Below are positions 1-6,113 of a stretch of DNA of 6,135 nt, in pieces. A program made the position numbers and the translations under genes. Origin of the DNA: Dehalococcoidales bacterium (lineage in GTDB: Bacteria > Chloroflexota > Dehalococcoidia > Dehalococcoidales > UBA5760); assembly GCA_030640485.1 (NCBI GenBank), contig DAOWJG010000058.1, forward strand, positions 1 to 6,135, written 5' to 3'. How positions within the stretch are numbered: the stretch's first letter is position 1; the number at the start of each line of letters is the position of its first letter. The notes beneath the pieces were generated by a model. It saw only the letters and a list, made by a program, of their open reading frames with translations, did not search any database and was not told where the DNA came from.

Positions 1-1463
1 CCTATCCCAAGGTAGAGGGTAATTTAGATGATGAGATTAAATTTGGTATTGATAATCCCATAGTGGCTTGGCTACATAAAAAAAATGAGCCCCTTAACTT
101 TGAAGCAATTGATAATATGCCAGAATTCAAAGGACTGTGGGAATTAGAAAAGGAGCAAATAGCGAAATCTAATCTGGGACTCTTGTGTCCCATTAAAAGT
201 CGGGATAGACTGATTGGTATTATCGCCCTGGGCAAGAAAAAATCAGATGCCCTCTACTCTCATGAGGATTTAGAGTTGGTGATGAGCATGGCAAAACAAG
301 CCGGCACTATAATAGAGAATGCTCAACTTTATTCTCAAGCGGTAACCAGGGCCAATACGGACGGACTAACCGGACTTTATAATCACCGTCATTTCCATGA
401 ACGCTTCGACCACGAGATTGCCCGGGGCTCTCGCTTTGGCACCACCTTCTCCTTAATAATGCTGGACGTAGACCTTTTCAAGGCTTACAACGATATTCAT
501 GGACACTTGGCTGGAGATGAGATTCTGCGTAGAATCGCGATTTACATCAAAACATCAATTCGAAGCCTAGACATCGCTTTTCGCTACGGAGGTGAGGAAT
601 TCGCTATCATTCTGCCTGAGGCACGGCCTGATGACGCTTATAAAGTGGCCGAGCGCATTCGGAAAACAATAGGGTCGAAAACAAGTTCTAGGGCAACCCC
701 AATTACTGCTAGCCTCGGTGTCGCTAACTGGCCGATTGACGGGGTGATGAAAGAGGAAATCATCTCTTGTGCCGATGCTGCGTTATACCGGGCTAAGCAA
801 ACCGGCAGAAATCGGACGTGCTTGTCCTCTGATGTAGCGAAGCCGGAAACGCCCCTGGTCAGCGTAGAGATTGAAGCCCACTCTAGAGCTCTGAGCATAA
901 TCTATGCTCTAGCGGCTACCGTTGATGCTAAAGACCACTATACCTACGGACATTCTAAAAAGGTTAGCGACTATGCGGTAGTTCTAGCTGAAGCACTAGG
1001 TCTGCCTCAAGACAGAATAGCTACCATCCGTGCCGCTGGTTTGCTGCATGATATCGGTAAAGTCGGTATCCCTGATTCTACACTCAACAAAAAGGGAACG
1101 CTAACTGATGAAGAGTGGAAACTAGTTAAGGCTCACCCTAAGCTTGGTATTGAGATACTAAGACATGTCATCGATCTGGTTAACTGCCTACCCGTTATCT
1201 TACATCATCATGAACACTATGATGGGAAGGGTTATCCTTCCGGTTTAAAGGGTAATAATATCCCCCTGGAGGCCCGCATTTTAGCCATAACCGATGCTTT
1301 TGATGCCATTACTTCGCCACGGCCTTATCGCGAGCAGCTATCTTTACAACAGGCACTTAATGAGCTAAAACGGTGTGCCGGAACTCAGTTTGACCCTAAG
1401 ATAATAGATATCTTCTGTAAGATTATTGCGCCCACTACATCAAAAAGATTAGAAATAAAATAA
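1..1463 (+). CDS. GAF-GGDEF-HD-GYP cyclic-di-GMP signalling protein, 5' partial
   Basis: The reading frame is open from the window edge (first whole codon at 3), so the N-terminus is missing; a GTG at 63 lies inside the GAF domain and is not a convincing start. Numbering from that GTG, residues 1-90 are the end of a GAF sensor domain. Residues about 95-250 are a GGDEF diguanylate cyclase with GGEEF at 176-180, metal-binding Asp in LDVD (135/137) and an inhibitory I-site RSLD at 167-170, exactly five residues before GGEEF. Residues about 275-450 are an HD-GYP phosphodiesterase with H297, HDIGK (329-333), H358, H381-H382, GYP (390-392) and D411. By family, GGDEF makes c-di-GMP from two GTP and HD-GYP hydrolyses it to GMP. 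Both active sites look intact, so it may be bifunctional, with the GAF domain choosing the direction (inference). No transmembrane segment is visible in this part. No convincing terminator follows the TAA stop. Confidence 0.93.
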   Translation, partial: YPKVEGNLDDEIKFGIDNPIVAWLHKKNEPLNFEAIDNMPEFKGLWELEKEQIAKSNLGLLCPIKSRDRLIGIIALGKKKSDALYSHEDLELVMSMAKQAGTIIENAQLYSQAVTRANTDGLTGLYNHRHFHERFDHEIARGSRFGTTFSLIMLDVDLFKAYNDIHGHLAGDEILRRIAIYIKTSIRSLDIAFRYGGEEFAIILPEARPDDAYKVAERIRKTIGSKTSSRATPITASLGVANWPIDGVMKEEIISCADAALYRAKQTGRNRTCLSSDVAKPETPLVSVEIEAHSRALSIIYALAATVDAKDHYTYGHSKKVSDYAVVLAEALGLPQDRIATIRAAGLLHDIGKVGIPDSTLNKKGTLTDEEWKLVKAHPKLGIEILRHVIDLVNCLPVILHHHEHYDGKGYPSGLKGNNIPLEARILAITDAFDAITSPRPYREQLSLQQALNELKRCAGTQFDPKIIDIFCKIIAPTTSKRLEIK

Positions 1464-1602
1464 GGTCAGATGATGCTGGGTTACCTTCACAGCATTAAGG
1501 GCACACCCATACAAGGTGAGAAGGCTTGTTCTTAACCTCTTGACATACTGGCGAAATTATGAAGAGGCGCTACCCTGCTTCCGATAAAGCAAGACATCCA
1601 TT

Positions 1603-1632
1603 TTGACAACGGAGGCACTTTACGGCTAAAAT
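1603..1632 (+). promoter_or_regulatory. Sigma-70-type promoter of tRNA-Gly
   Basis: A perfect -35 box TTGACA (1603-1608) and a -10 box TAAAAT (1627-1632) are separated by 18 nt. Transcription would start near 1639, about six bases before the mature tRNA end, as expected for a stable RNA promoter. This is the strongest promoter match in the window. Function is inferred from consensus and position. Confidence 0.7.
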
Positions 1633-1644
1633 AGGCACGAGTTT

Positions 1645-1720
1645 GCGGGAGTAACTCAGTTGGTAGAGTCCCTGCCTTCCAAGCAGGTTGTCGCGGGTTC
1701 GAGTCCCGTCTCCCGCTCCA
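1645..1720 (+). tRNA. tRNA-Gly (anticodon TCC)
   Basis: A complete 76-nt cloverleaf can be folded by eye. The acceptor stem GCGGGAG (1645-1651) pairs with CTCCCGC (1710-1716). The D stem is ACTC/GAGT (1654-1657, 1666-1669). The anticodon stem CCTGC/GCAGG (1671-1675, 1683-1687) encloses loop CTTCCAA with anticodon TCC at 1678-1680. The T arm has stem GCGGG/CCCGT with loop TTCGAGT. The discriminator base is T1717 and the CCA end is encoded (1718-1720). It reads GGA and, by wobble, other glycine codons. It has its own upstream promoter. I see no clear terminator right after it. Confidence 0.97.
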
Positions 1721-1859
1721 TATCCGTAATCGTCTCGGGTTACCTTCCTATGTCCCAGCCTCAGTCTCGGTCTGCAATTTCGTATAGCTTGGAATAATAA
1801 GAGTTACCACGAGGCATAAACAGGGAGTCAGGCGTCACTAATCGTGTGGACAGCTACGG

Positions 1860-1887
1860 TTGCTTATAAAATACAGGTAAATATGAT
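1860..1887 (+). promoter_or_regulatory. Candidate promoter of tRNA-Ser, within the direct repeat
   Basis: TTGCTT (1860-1865) and TATGAT (1882-1887), spaced by 16 nt, make the best -35/-10 pair before tRNA-Ser. Transcription would start near 1894, leaving a leader of about 37 nt to be trimmed by RNase P. Other AT-rich -10-like strings lie nearby (TATAAAAT at 1865-1872, TATATA at 1921-1926), so the exact promoter is uncertain. Read-through from the tRNA-Gly promoter is also possible. Confidence 0.35.
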
Positions 1888-1903
1888 AAAATGTAGGTAA
1901 ATA
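1866..1903 (+). repeat. Two-copy direct repeat, 20-nt period, upstream of tRNA-Ser
   Basis: The 18-nt unit ATAAAATACAGGTAAATA (1866-1883) recurs as ATAAAATGTAGGTAAATA (1886-1903), with two adjacent mismatches and a 20-nt period, roughly two helical turns. The pair is AT-rich, lies 27 nt before tRNA-Ser and overlaps the candidate promoter of that gene. It could be a pair of protein-binding sites or an AT-rich upstream activating element. Function is unknown. Confidence 0.7.
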
Positions 1904-1930
1904 AGGTGTCGGTGGCACGATATATAACAG

Positions 1931-2022
1931 GGAGGGATCGCATAGAGGCCTAGTGCGGGCGCCTGCTAAGCGCTTACCTTGGGAAACTGGGGTCGTGGGT
2001 TCGAATCCCACTCCCTCCGCCA
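1931..2022 (+). tRNA. tRNA-Ser (anticodon GCT)
   Basis: A 92-nt class II tRNA. Acceptor stem GGAGGGA (1931-1937) pairs with TCCCTCC (2012-2018). A three-pair D stem GCA/TGC (1940-1942, 1954-1956) follows. The anticodon stem GGCGC/GCGCT (1958-1962, 1970-1974) encloses loop CTGCTAA with anticodon GCT at 1965-1967. The long variable arm at 1975-1994 (ACCTT paired with GGGGT) is the serine hallmark. The T arm is GTGGG/CCCAC with loop TTCGAAT. The discriminator is G2019 and the CCA end is encoded (2020-2022). It reads AGC and AGU. It is followed by a strong hairpin terminator. Confidence 0.97.
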
Positions 2023-2035
2023 GATGAGGCCGAAT

Positions 2036-2061
2036 GCCCCTTGAGAAGGGGCTTATATTTT
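2036..2061 (+). terminator. Intrinsic terminator after tRNA-Ser
   Basis: A perfect 7-bp stem GCCCCTT (2036-2042) / AAGGGGC (2046-2052) with a GAG loop is followed by the T-rich tract TTATATTTT (2053-2061). It starts 14 nt after the tRNA CCA end and finishes 19 nt before the miaB start codon, so it separates the tRNA transcript from miaB or attenuates read-through into it. Confidence 0.8.
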
Positions 2062-2080
2062 AATACCCTGGTAGATAACC

Positions 2081-3340
2081 ATGCTTAAGTACTATATCTG
2101 GACTATCGGTTGTCAGATGAATAAGGCGGAGTCAGAACGACTCGGCAGTTACCTAGAGCAACACGGCTATCAGGCAGTAGTTACTGCTGAGGAAGCCGAG
2201 TTCATTATACTCAATAGTTGTGTGGTGCGACAGAGTGCTGAGAACCGAGTTGTTAACAAAATTCATGCCTTAAAACCACTGAAAAGGGCACATCCCGAGC
2301 TAACCCTGGCGGTTACCGGTTGTTTAGTAAACTCTGAAGTTAAAAAGCTCAAGGAAAGTTTTTCTCACGTTGACTACTTTTTTAAGCCTGGGGAATATCC
2401 GCCGTGGATAGATAAAGCCCAGTCAGACCATGTATTACCCCAACATCCGTCACCGGCTACCTTTGTGCCCATTATTCAGGGCTGTAATAACTTCTGTTCC
2501 TACTGTATTGTCCCCTACCGCCGCGGTCGGGAAAAAAGCCGTCCGGTCAAAGAGGTAGTTAATGAGGTGAAGGAGCTGGTGTGCCGAGGGGTAAAAGAGG
2601 TAACCCTACTGGGACAGAATGTAGATTCATATGGACATGACCTGCCGCAAACGCCAGACCTGGCTGACCTCCTCTACGAGTTGAATGCTATTGATGGACT
2701 GGCTCGCATCCGCTTCCTGACTAATCATCCCAAGGACATGAGTTCCAAGCTTATTGAGCAGGTAGCTAACCTGGATAAGGTGTGTGAGGAGATAAGTCTT
2801 CCTGTTCAGTCAGGCAATAATGACATTCTGAAGGCGATGGGTCGAGGCTATACTGTAGAGCGCTACCTTGAGCTTATTAGTGAGATACGTCGTAAGATAC
2901 CGGGGATAGTCCTGAGCACGGATGTTATCGTCGGCTTCCCCTCAGAAACAGAAGAAAGGTTCCGAGAAACACTTGACTTGCTCTCAACGCTGAGGTTTGA
3001 TAAAGTCCACGTAGCGGCCTACTCACCAAGACCGGGTACCGCTGCTGCCCGGAAATTTGTGGATAATATTCCCTCCCCTGAGAAAAGAGAGCGACTAGGT
3101 AGAGTGGAAAAACTTCAGGAGTCAGTAGCCACCGAGATTAATGCTCAACTGCTGGGCAAAACGGTTGAAATTCTGGTAGAAGATAGGAAAGGGGGCAAGT
3201 GGCAGGGTCGAACCCGGAGCGGCAAATTGGTATTCTTCAGTGACAAGAGTGACTGCCGGGGGCAATTGGTGAAGGTGCGTATTGAGAAGACAAGCCCCTG
3301 GGCACTACAGGGTAATTTGGAAACCAACTGCCCTGATTAA
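2081..3340 (+). CDS. miaB: tRNA-2-methylthio-N6-dimethylallyladenosine synthase (MiaB)
   Basis: A radical-SAM methylthiotransferase that turns i6A37 into ms2i6A37 in tRNAs reading U-starting codons. At 419 residues it is near the usual family length. The N-terminal UPF0004 domain carries the three ligands of the auxiliary 4Fe-4S cluster: C11 (GCQMN), C47 (NSCVV) and C81 (TGCL). The radical-SAM CxxxCxxC motif is C135, C139 and C142 (CNNFCSYC), followed by VPYRRGREKSR. A C-terminal TRAM domain (about 357-416) should bind tRNA. GCQMN plus the VPYRRGREKSR stretch favours MiaB over MtaB or RimO. An in-frame TAG at 2072-2074 rules out an upstream extension, and the next in-frame Met lies inside the GCQMN motif, so ATG 2081 is secure although no Shine-Dalgarno sequence precedes it. 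yajC begins 14 nt after the stop. Confidence 0.95.
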   Translation: MLKYYIWTIGCQMNKAESERLGSYLEQHGYQAVVTAEEAEFIILNSCVVRQSAENRVVNKIHALKPLKRAHPELTLAVTGCLVNSEVKKLKESFSHVDYFFKPGEYPPWIDKAQSDHVLPQHPSPATFVPIIQGCNNFCSYCIVPYRRGREKSRPVKEVVNEVKELVCRGVKEVTLLGQNVDSYGHDLPQTPDLADLLYELNAIDGLARIRFLTNHPKDMSSKLIEQVANLDKVCEEISLPVQSGNNDILKAMGRGYTVERYLELISEIRRKIPGIVLSTDVIVGFPSETEERFRETLDLLSTLRFDKVHVAAYSPRPGTAAARKFVDNIPSPEKRERLGRVEKLQESVATEINAQLLGKTVEILVEDRKGGKWQGRTRSGKLVFFSDKSDCRGQLVKVRIEKTSPWALQGNLETNCPD

Positions 3341-3354
3341 AGTAAGGAGGGGAA

Positions 3355-3615
3355 ATGGATACAACTTTAATCTATATAATTATCTTTCTGGCTGTGATTT
3401 TCGTTATGTTCTATTTCTTTATGATTAGACCACAACGCAAGAAACAGAAAGAACACGAGGAACTTATCGGCCAGCTGAGAAGTGGCGCTAGAGTAATTAC
3501 TGCCGGCGGTATCTACGGATACGTTGAAAGTGTCAGTCAGGATAGCGTCGTCCTGAAAGTAGAATCAGGGGCAACAATAAGGGTGACTAAGAGCAGCATC
3601 GTAGGTAAAGCATGA
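3355..3615 (+). CDS. yajC: Preprotein translocase subunit YajC
   Basis: A small single-span membrane protein that associates with SecDF-YajC and the SecYEG translocon. The 86 residues match the family's size. A hydrophobic helix occupies about 5-23, followed by the hallmark FMIRPQRKKQKE (RPQ at 25-27), and then a small soluble beta domain with the conserved RSGARVITAGGIYGYV stretch (42-57). A strong Shine-Dalgarno site, AAGGAGGGG (3344-3352), precedes ATG 3355. The 14-nt gap from miaB suggests co-transcription. secD and secF, often the next genes, are not downstream here. No terminator is evident after the TGA stop. Confidence 0.93.
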   Translation: MDTTLIYIIIFLAVIFVMFYFFMIRPQRKKQKEHEELIGQLRSGARVITAGGIYGYVESVSQDSVVLKVESGATIRVTKSSIVGKA

Positions 3616-3656
3616 AAGCGTCTATTTGTTGGCCTCGATTCTCGTTAACTGTCTTG

Positions 3657-3665
3657 TGGTAGAAT
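3657..3665 (+). promoter_or_regulatory. Candidate extended -10 promoter before the coiled-coil gene
   Basis: TGGTAGAAT (3657-3665) fits an extended -10 element (TGn plus TAGAAT) in the 147-nt gap between yajC and the next gene. No good -35 box lies at the right distance, which extended -10 promoters can tolerate. Transcription would start near 3672, giving a leader of about 90 nt. The assignment rests on consensus only. Confidence 0.3.
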
Positions 3666-3762
3666 ACTTCCTAATGATTTCTGGATAGCAATTATAGCTG
3701 CGTGTCTTTGAAGTAGAGACAAATTAAAGCCTATCTCATAGTGATAATGACAGGGGGTGGGG

Positions 3763-4449
3763 ATGAGTAAAAAGCTTATAGCGCTTATAGTAGTGCTGGT
3801 GGTGGGGATATTTTTCCTTAGTGCTGCTTGGAGACTTGCCCAGAAAGATCTGGATTTGGCCACGGCAGAGCTTTCCAATATACACACTGCTTTAGAGGGT
3901 AATGAGGGAGAGCTATCGGGTACAGAGGGCGAGTTATTAACTATCAAGGCTGAATTACAGAATACTAAAGATTATTTATCAAACGTGGAAGCAGAGCTAC
4001 AGTCGACTAAGGATAGCCTGTCAGATATGGAAATTGAGCTAGAGGATACCAAAGCCCGGCTGGTTGCTATTCAGGCTGACGTCTTCCACCTACACAACCC
4101 TACCTTTGAGGAAGCCATTGGCTTCTTAGAAGAAGATAAAACTGACTCCAATGAATACCTTGAGGGCGAGTATGTATGCTCTCACTTTGCGGGCGACGTT
4201 AATAATAATGCTGAGGGTCAGGGTATTAGGTGTGCCATCGTTGATATACGCTTCCTCGACTCGGCTCATGCCATCGTCGCCTTTGACACAGCTGACGAAG
4301 GGCTAGTTTATTTTGACCCGATTACTGACGAGAGGGTCAGGCTTATCATCGGTAACGAGTACTGGCGATGTATTGAGCCTAGACCGGGTTACCGTTACGA
4401 AAAGCCGCTATTTGATGATACTATATTAGACCTAGTGGTAATCTGGTAG
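3763..4449 (+). CDS. Membrane-anchored coiled-coil protein with transglutaminase-like C-terminal domain (hypothetical)
   Basis: I do not recognise a named family. I prefer ATG 3763 (228 residues) over GTG 3757, because AGGGGG at 3752-3757 sits well as a Shine-Dalgarno site for the ATG but would overlap the GTG; an in-frame TGA at 3748 limits any extension. An N-terminal signal-anchor helix spans about 4-22 (IALIVVLVVGIFFL). A long acidic coiled coil follows, with Leu at 30, 37, 44, 51, 58, 65, 72, 79, 86, 93 and 100 and 14-residue repeats starting at L65 and L79. The C-terminal domain (about 110-228) has EYVCSHFAGDV (C139), GIRCAIVDIRF (C157), HAIVAFDT (H169) and GLVYFDPITDE (D185). This order resembles a Cys-His-Asp transglutaminase/cysteine-protease-like fold. 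The domain probably faces outside the membrane. nadA starts 8 nt downstream, so they are probably co-transcribed. The enzymatic role is inference. Confidence 0.85.
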   Translation: MSKKLIALIVVLVVGIFFLSAAWRLAQKDLDLATAELSNIHTALEGNEGELSGTEGELLTIKAELQNTKDYLSNVEAELQSTKDSLSDMEIELEDTKARLVAIQADVFHLHNPTFEEAIGFLEEDKTDSNEYLEGEYVCSHFAGDVNNNAEGQGIRCAIVDIRFLDSAHAIVAFDTADEGLVYFDPITDERVRLIIGNEYWRCIEPRPGYRYEKPLFDDTILDLVVIW

Positions 4450-4457
4450 CGGTAGGG

Positions 4458-5369
4458 GTGAGTAGCATCGAAAACATCAGAGAGAAGATAGCTGAACTAA
4501 AAGAGGAGCTCGGGGCGGTCATTGTTGCCCATAATTACCAGCGCCCCGAGGTTCAGGATATCGCCGACTTTGTCGGGGATTCCTTGGAACTAGCCCGTAA
4601 ATGCACCCAGGTTGATGCTGAGACAATTGTCTTCTGCGGCGTTCATTTTATGGCGGAAACGGCGGCTATCCTTAATCCTGACCGCACGGTGCTGTTAGCC
4701 GAGAGTTGTGCTGGCTGCCCCATGGCTGATATGATTACTGCTGATGAGCTAAGGGAGTGGCAAAAGAGATATCCCGGTGCCCCGGTCGTCTGCTATGTCA
4801 ATTCATCAGCCGAGGTCAAGGCGGAGAGCTATATCTGCTGTACTTCAGCTAATGGTGTCGCGGTAGTAGATTCAGTCCCCAATGACGAGATAATCTTTGT
4901 TCCCGATCAGAATCTGGGCCATTATATCTCCACCCAGACCAAAAAGAGGTTAATCATCTACCCTGGTTTCTGCTATGTTCACCACCGTATTAAGCCGGAG
5001 CAGGTAAAACTGGCACAGAGACTTCACCCTGACGCCGAGGTAATCGTTCACCCCGAGTGCCGGCCTGATGTAATAGCATTGGCTGAGGCTGCCCTTAGCA
5101 CCTCACAGATGCTCCGCTATGTAAAGGCATCTTCACGTGAGAGCTTCATTATCGGCACCGAAGAAGGACTGCTTCATCAGTTACGTAAGGAAAATCCAGA
5201 TAAGTTCTTCTACTTGCTCTCAAACAGTCAGATCTGCACCGATATGAAGAAAATAACCCTGGAAGTAGTGGCTCGGACAATGGAGCTAAGGCAAAATAGG
5301 ATAACTGTTCCTGAGGAGATAAGGCTAAAGGCAAAGCAGGCGGTTGACCGAATGCTGGCGGTTAGTTAA
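4458..5369 (+). CDS. nadA: Quinolinate synthase A (NadA)
   Basis: The 4Fe-4S enzyme condenses iminoaspartate with dihydroxyacetone phosphate to quinolinate in de novo NAD synthesis in the cytoplasm. The 303 residues match the short NadA form. Family motifs are clear: VAHNYQRPEVQD (23-34), GDSLELA (40-46), the first cluster Cys in AESCAGC (C84), YVNSSAEVKAES (113-124), the second Cys in GFCYVHHR (C172), HPECRPDV (198-205) and the third Cys in SQICTDMKK (C260). The probable cluster ligands are therefore C84, C172 and C260. The start is GTG 4458, giving a normal family N-terminus; the GGTAGGG before it is unusually close for a Shine-Dalgarno site, so translation may rely partly on coupling with the gene ending 8 nt upstream. 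nadB and nadC are not in the window. Confidence 0.96.
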   Translation: MSSIENIREKIAELKEELGAVIVAHNYQRPEVQDIADFVGDSLELARKCTQVDAETIVFCGVHFMAETAAILNPDRTVLLAESCAGCPMADMITADELREWQKRYPGAPVVCYVNSSAEVKAESYICCTSANGVAVVDSVPNDEIIFVPDQNLGHYISTQTKKRLIIYPGFCYVHHRIKPEQVKLAQRLHPDAEVIVHPECRPDVIALAEAALSTSQMLRYVKASSRESFIIGTEEGLLHQLRKENPDKFFYLLSNSQICTDMKKITLEVVARTMELRQNRITVPEEIRLKAKQAVDRMLAVS

Positions 5370-5384
5370 GGGAGAGGGCATCGT

Positions 5385-6041
5385 ATGGAAAGCGAACTTT
5401 ATAAGACACTGGGCGACGCAAAATGTGTTGAGCTGTCTAAAAAGACTAAAACTCTGTGGCGACCGCTTGATCTCAGTGAGACTCGAAAGAGTACTCAGGT
5501 TACCGGTGCCGTGTTTGAAGGTATAGCTAAAGATTTTATTAGGGAATATTTACCTACGGGATTTGGGGTAAAAAGTGGCTTGGTATTTGATGCCAGGAGA
5601 AAGACGACAAGCCCCCAATGTGACGCAATCATTTATAAGGGCATTCCACTGTTAGATTTTACAGATATAGTGGTTGTATAAAAGAACCAAGTAAAGGCGA
5701 TATTCGAAATAAAAGCTTGGATAGACCAGATTAGTATATTTGGGGCAATAAGCGGAGGTATTAGAAATCCAGATAGGAGTTTAGCTTATGATTTTAAGCG
5801 AAGGAGGAATTTCTTATCGTCAGAAGCTAAATGTATACTATTCGCTTTTAACCTAAGTTCTGGTTCAACTGATACCGAAGTTATTGAGAGACTTAACGAA
5901 ATTTGTGATTCTTATGGATCTTATGCTGTTGTACTTCGCTGGGAGCCTAAAATTGAGCAGAAAAGAGGGAAGGAGCCCGCGGTTTACAACTTTGATAACT
6001 CTGTCTCTAAATTGATTAAATGGTTAAGAAATCTCTGCTAA
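5385..6041 (+). pseudogene. DUF6602-like nuclease-fold gene interrupted by an in-frame TAA
   Basis: ATG 5385, with GGAGAGGG at 5371-5378 as Shine-Dalgarno site, opens a frame that stops at TAA 5679-5681 after 98 residues. The same frame then stays open for another 119 codons to TAA 6039-6041 and reads as one continuous protein of about 218 positions. The first part has VTGAVFEGIAKDFIREYLP (39-57, E45), a GVKSGLVFD strand and QCDAIIY with D80. Right after the stop comes VKAIFEIKAW with E108 and K110. E45, D80 and E108-x-K110 form a PD-(D/E)XK-like nuclease set, and the layout resembles DUF6602 proteins (from memory, no search). The stop separates D80 from the ExK pair, so the truncated product should be inactive. 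No ATG, GTG or TTG restart lies in frame soon after the stop. The gene looks more AT-rich than nadA, hinting at acquisition. A sequencing or assembly error is possible. Confidence 0.75.
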
Positions 6042-6053
6042 TTAAGGGTGTCT

Positions 6054-6074
6054 AAGAGGGGCGAAGCCCCTTTT
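6054..6074 (+). terminator. Intrinsic terminator after the broken gene
   Basis: The stem core GGGGC (6058-6062) / GCCCC (6066-6070) with a GAA loop extends outward through A6057-T6071, a G-T wobble and two A-T pairs to 6054/6074. The downstream arm ends in TTTT, then AAAAAA. It starts 12 nt after the second stop of the DUF6602-like gene and probably ends the transcript beginning before nadA. The T-tract is short and belongs to the stem, so efficiency is uncertain. Confidence 0.6.
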
Positions 6075-6085
6075 AAAAAATGCCT

Positions 6086-6113
6086 TCCCCCTCTCCTTTG
6101 AAGGAGAGGGGGA
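6086..6113. repeat. 13-bp perfect palindromic intergenic repeat
   Basis: TCCCCCTCTCCTT (6086-6098) is the exact reverse complement of AAGGAGAGGGGGA (6101-6113), with only TG between the arms. It is followed by a G-rich tail, ATACAGGGGGTGAGGTGA (6114-6131), that may be part of the same unit and may run past the window. No T-tract follows on either strand, so it is not a classical terminator. The strong pyrimidine/purine asymmetry and the tail resemble dispersed palindromic elements seen between genes in some bacteria. Its copy number cannot be judged here. Confidence 0.7.

Noticed and set aside
638..898. 86-codon minus-strand frame inside the GGDEF-HD-GYP gene
   Set aside because: It lies wholly within a conserved coding region and is a shadow of that gene.
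1473..1495. Hairpin ATGCTG/CAGCAT after the GGDEF-HD-GYP stop as a terminator
   Set aside because: The stem is six pairs with an 11-nt loop and no T-tract, too weak to call.
1540..1545. TTGACA as a -35 box upstream of tRNA-Gly
   Set aside because: No -10-like hexamer lies 16-18 nt downstream. The TTGACA at 1603-1608 has one and is better placed.
1478..1747. GGGTTACCTTC at 1478-1488 and 1737-1747 as a repeat flanking tRNA-Gly (att-like or IS-like)
   Set aside because: There are only 11 identical bases with no extended similarity, no integrase or transposase nearby, and neither copy lies in the tRNA 3' end.
1931..2150. tRNA-Ser(GCT) as the substrate reason for its proximity to miaB
   Set aside because: MiaB acts on i6A37 in tRNAs with A36. 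The GCT anticodon has U36, expected to carry t6A37, so adjacency does not reflect enzyme-substrate pairing.
3645..3947. 100-codon open frame on the minus strand
   Set aside because: It overlaps the start and membrane helix of the well-supported + strand coiled-coil gene, its product resembles no family, and no ribosome binding context stands out.
5344..5526. 60-codon + strand frame spanning the end of nadA and the start of the DUF6602-like gene
   Set aside because: It is out of frame with two genes that have family-level support and its product is unrecognisable.
5679..5681. Programmed read-through or recoding of the TAA (selenocysteine or pyrrolysine style)
   Set aside because: Those amino acids use TGA and TAG, not TAA. 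No recoding structure is evident, and a simple substitution from GAA explains the stop.
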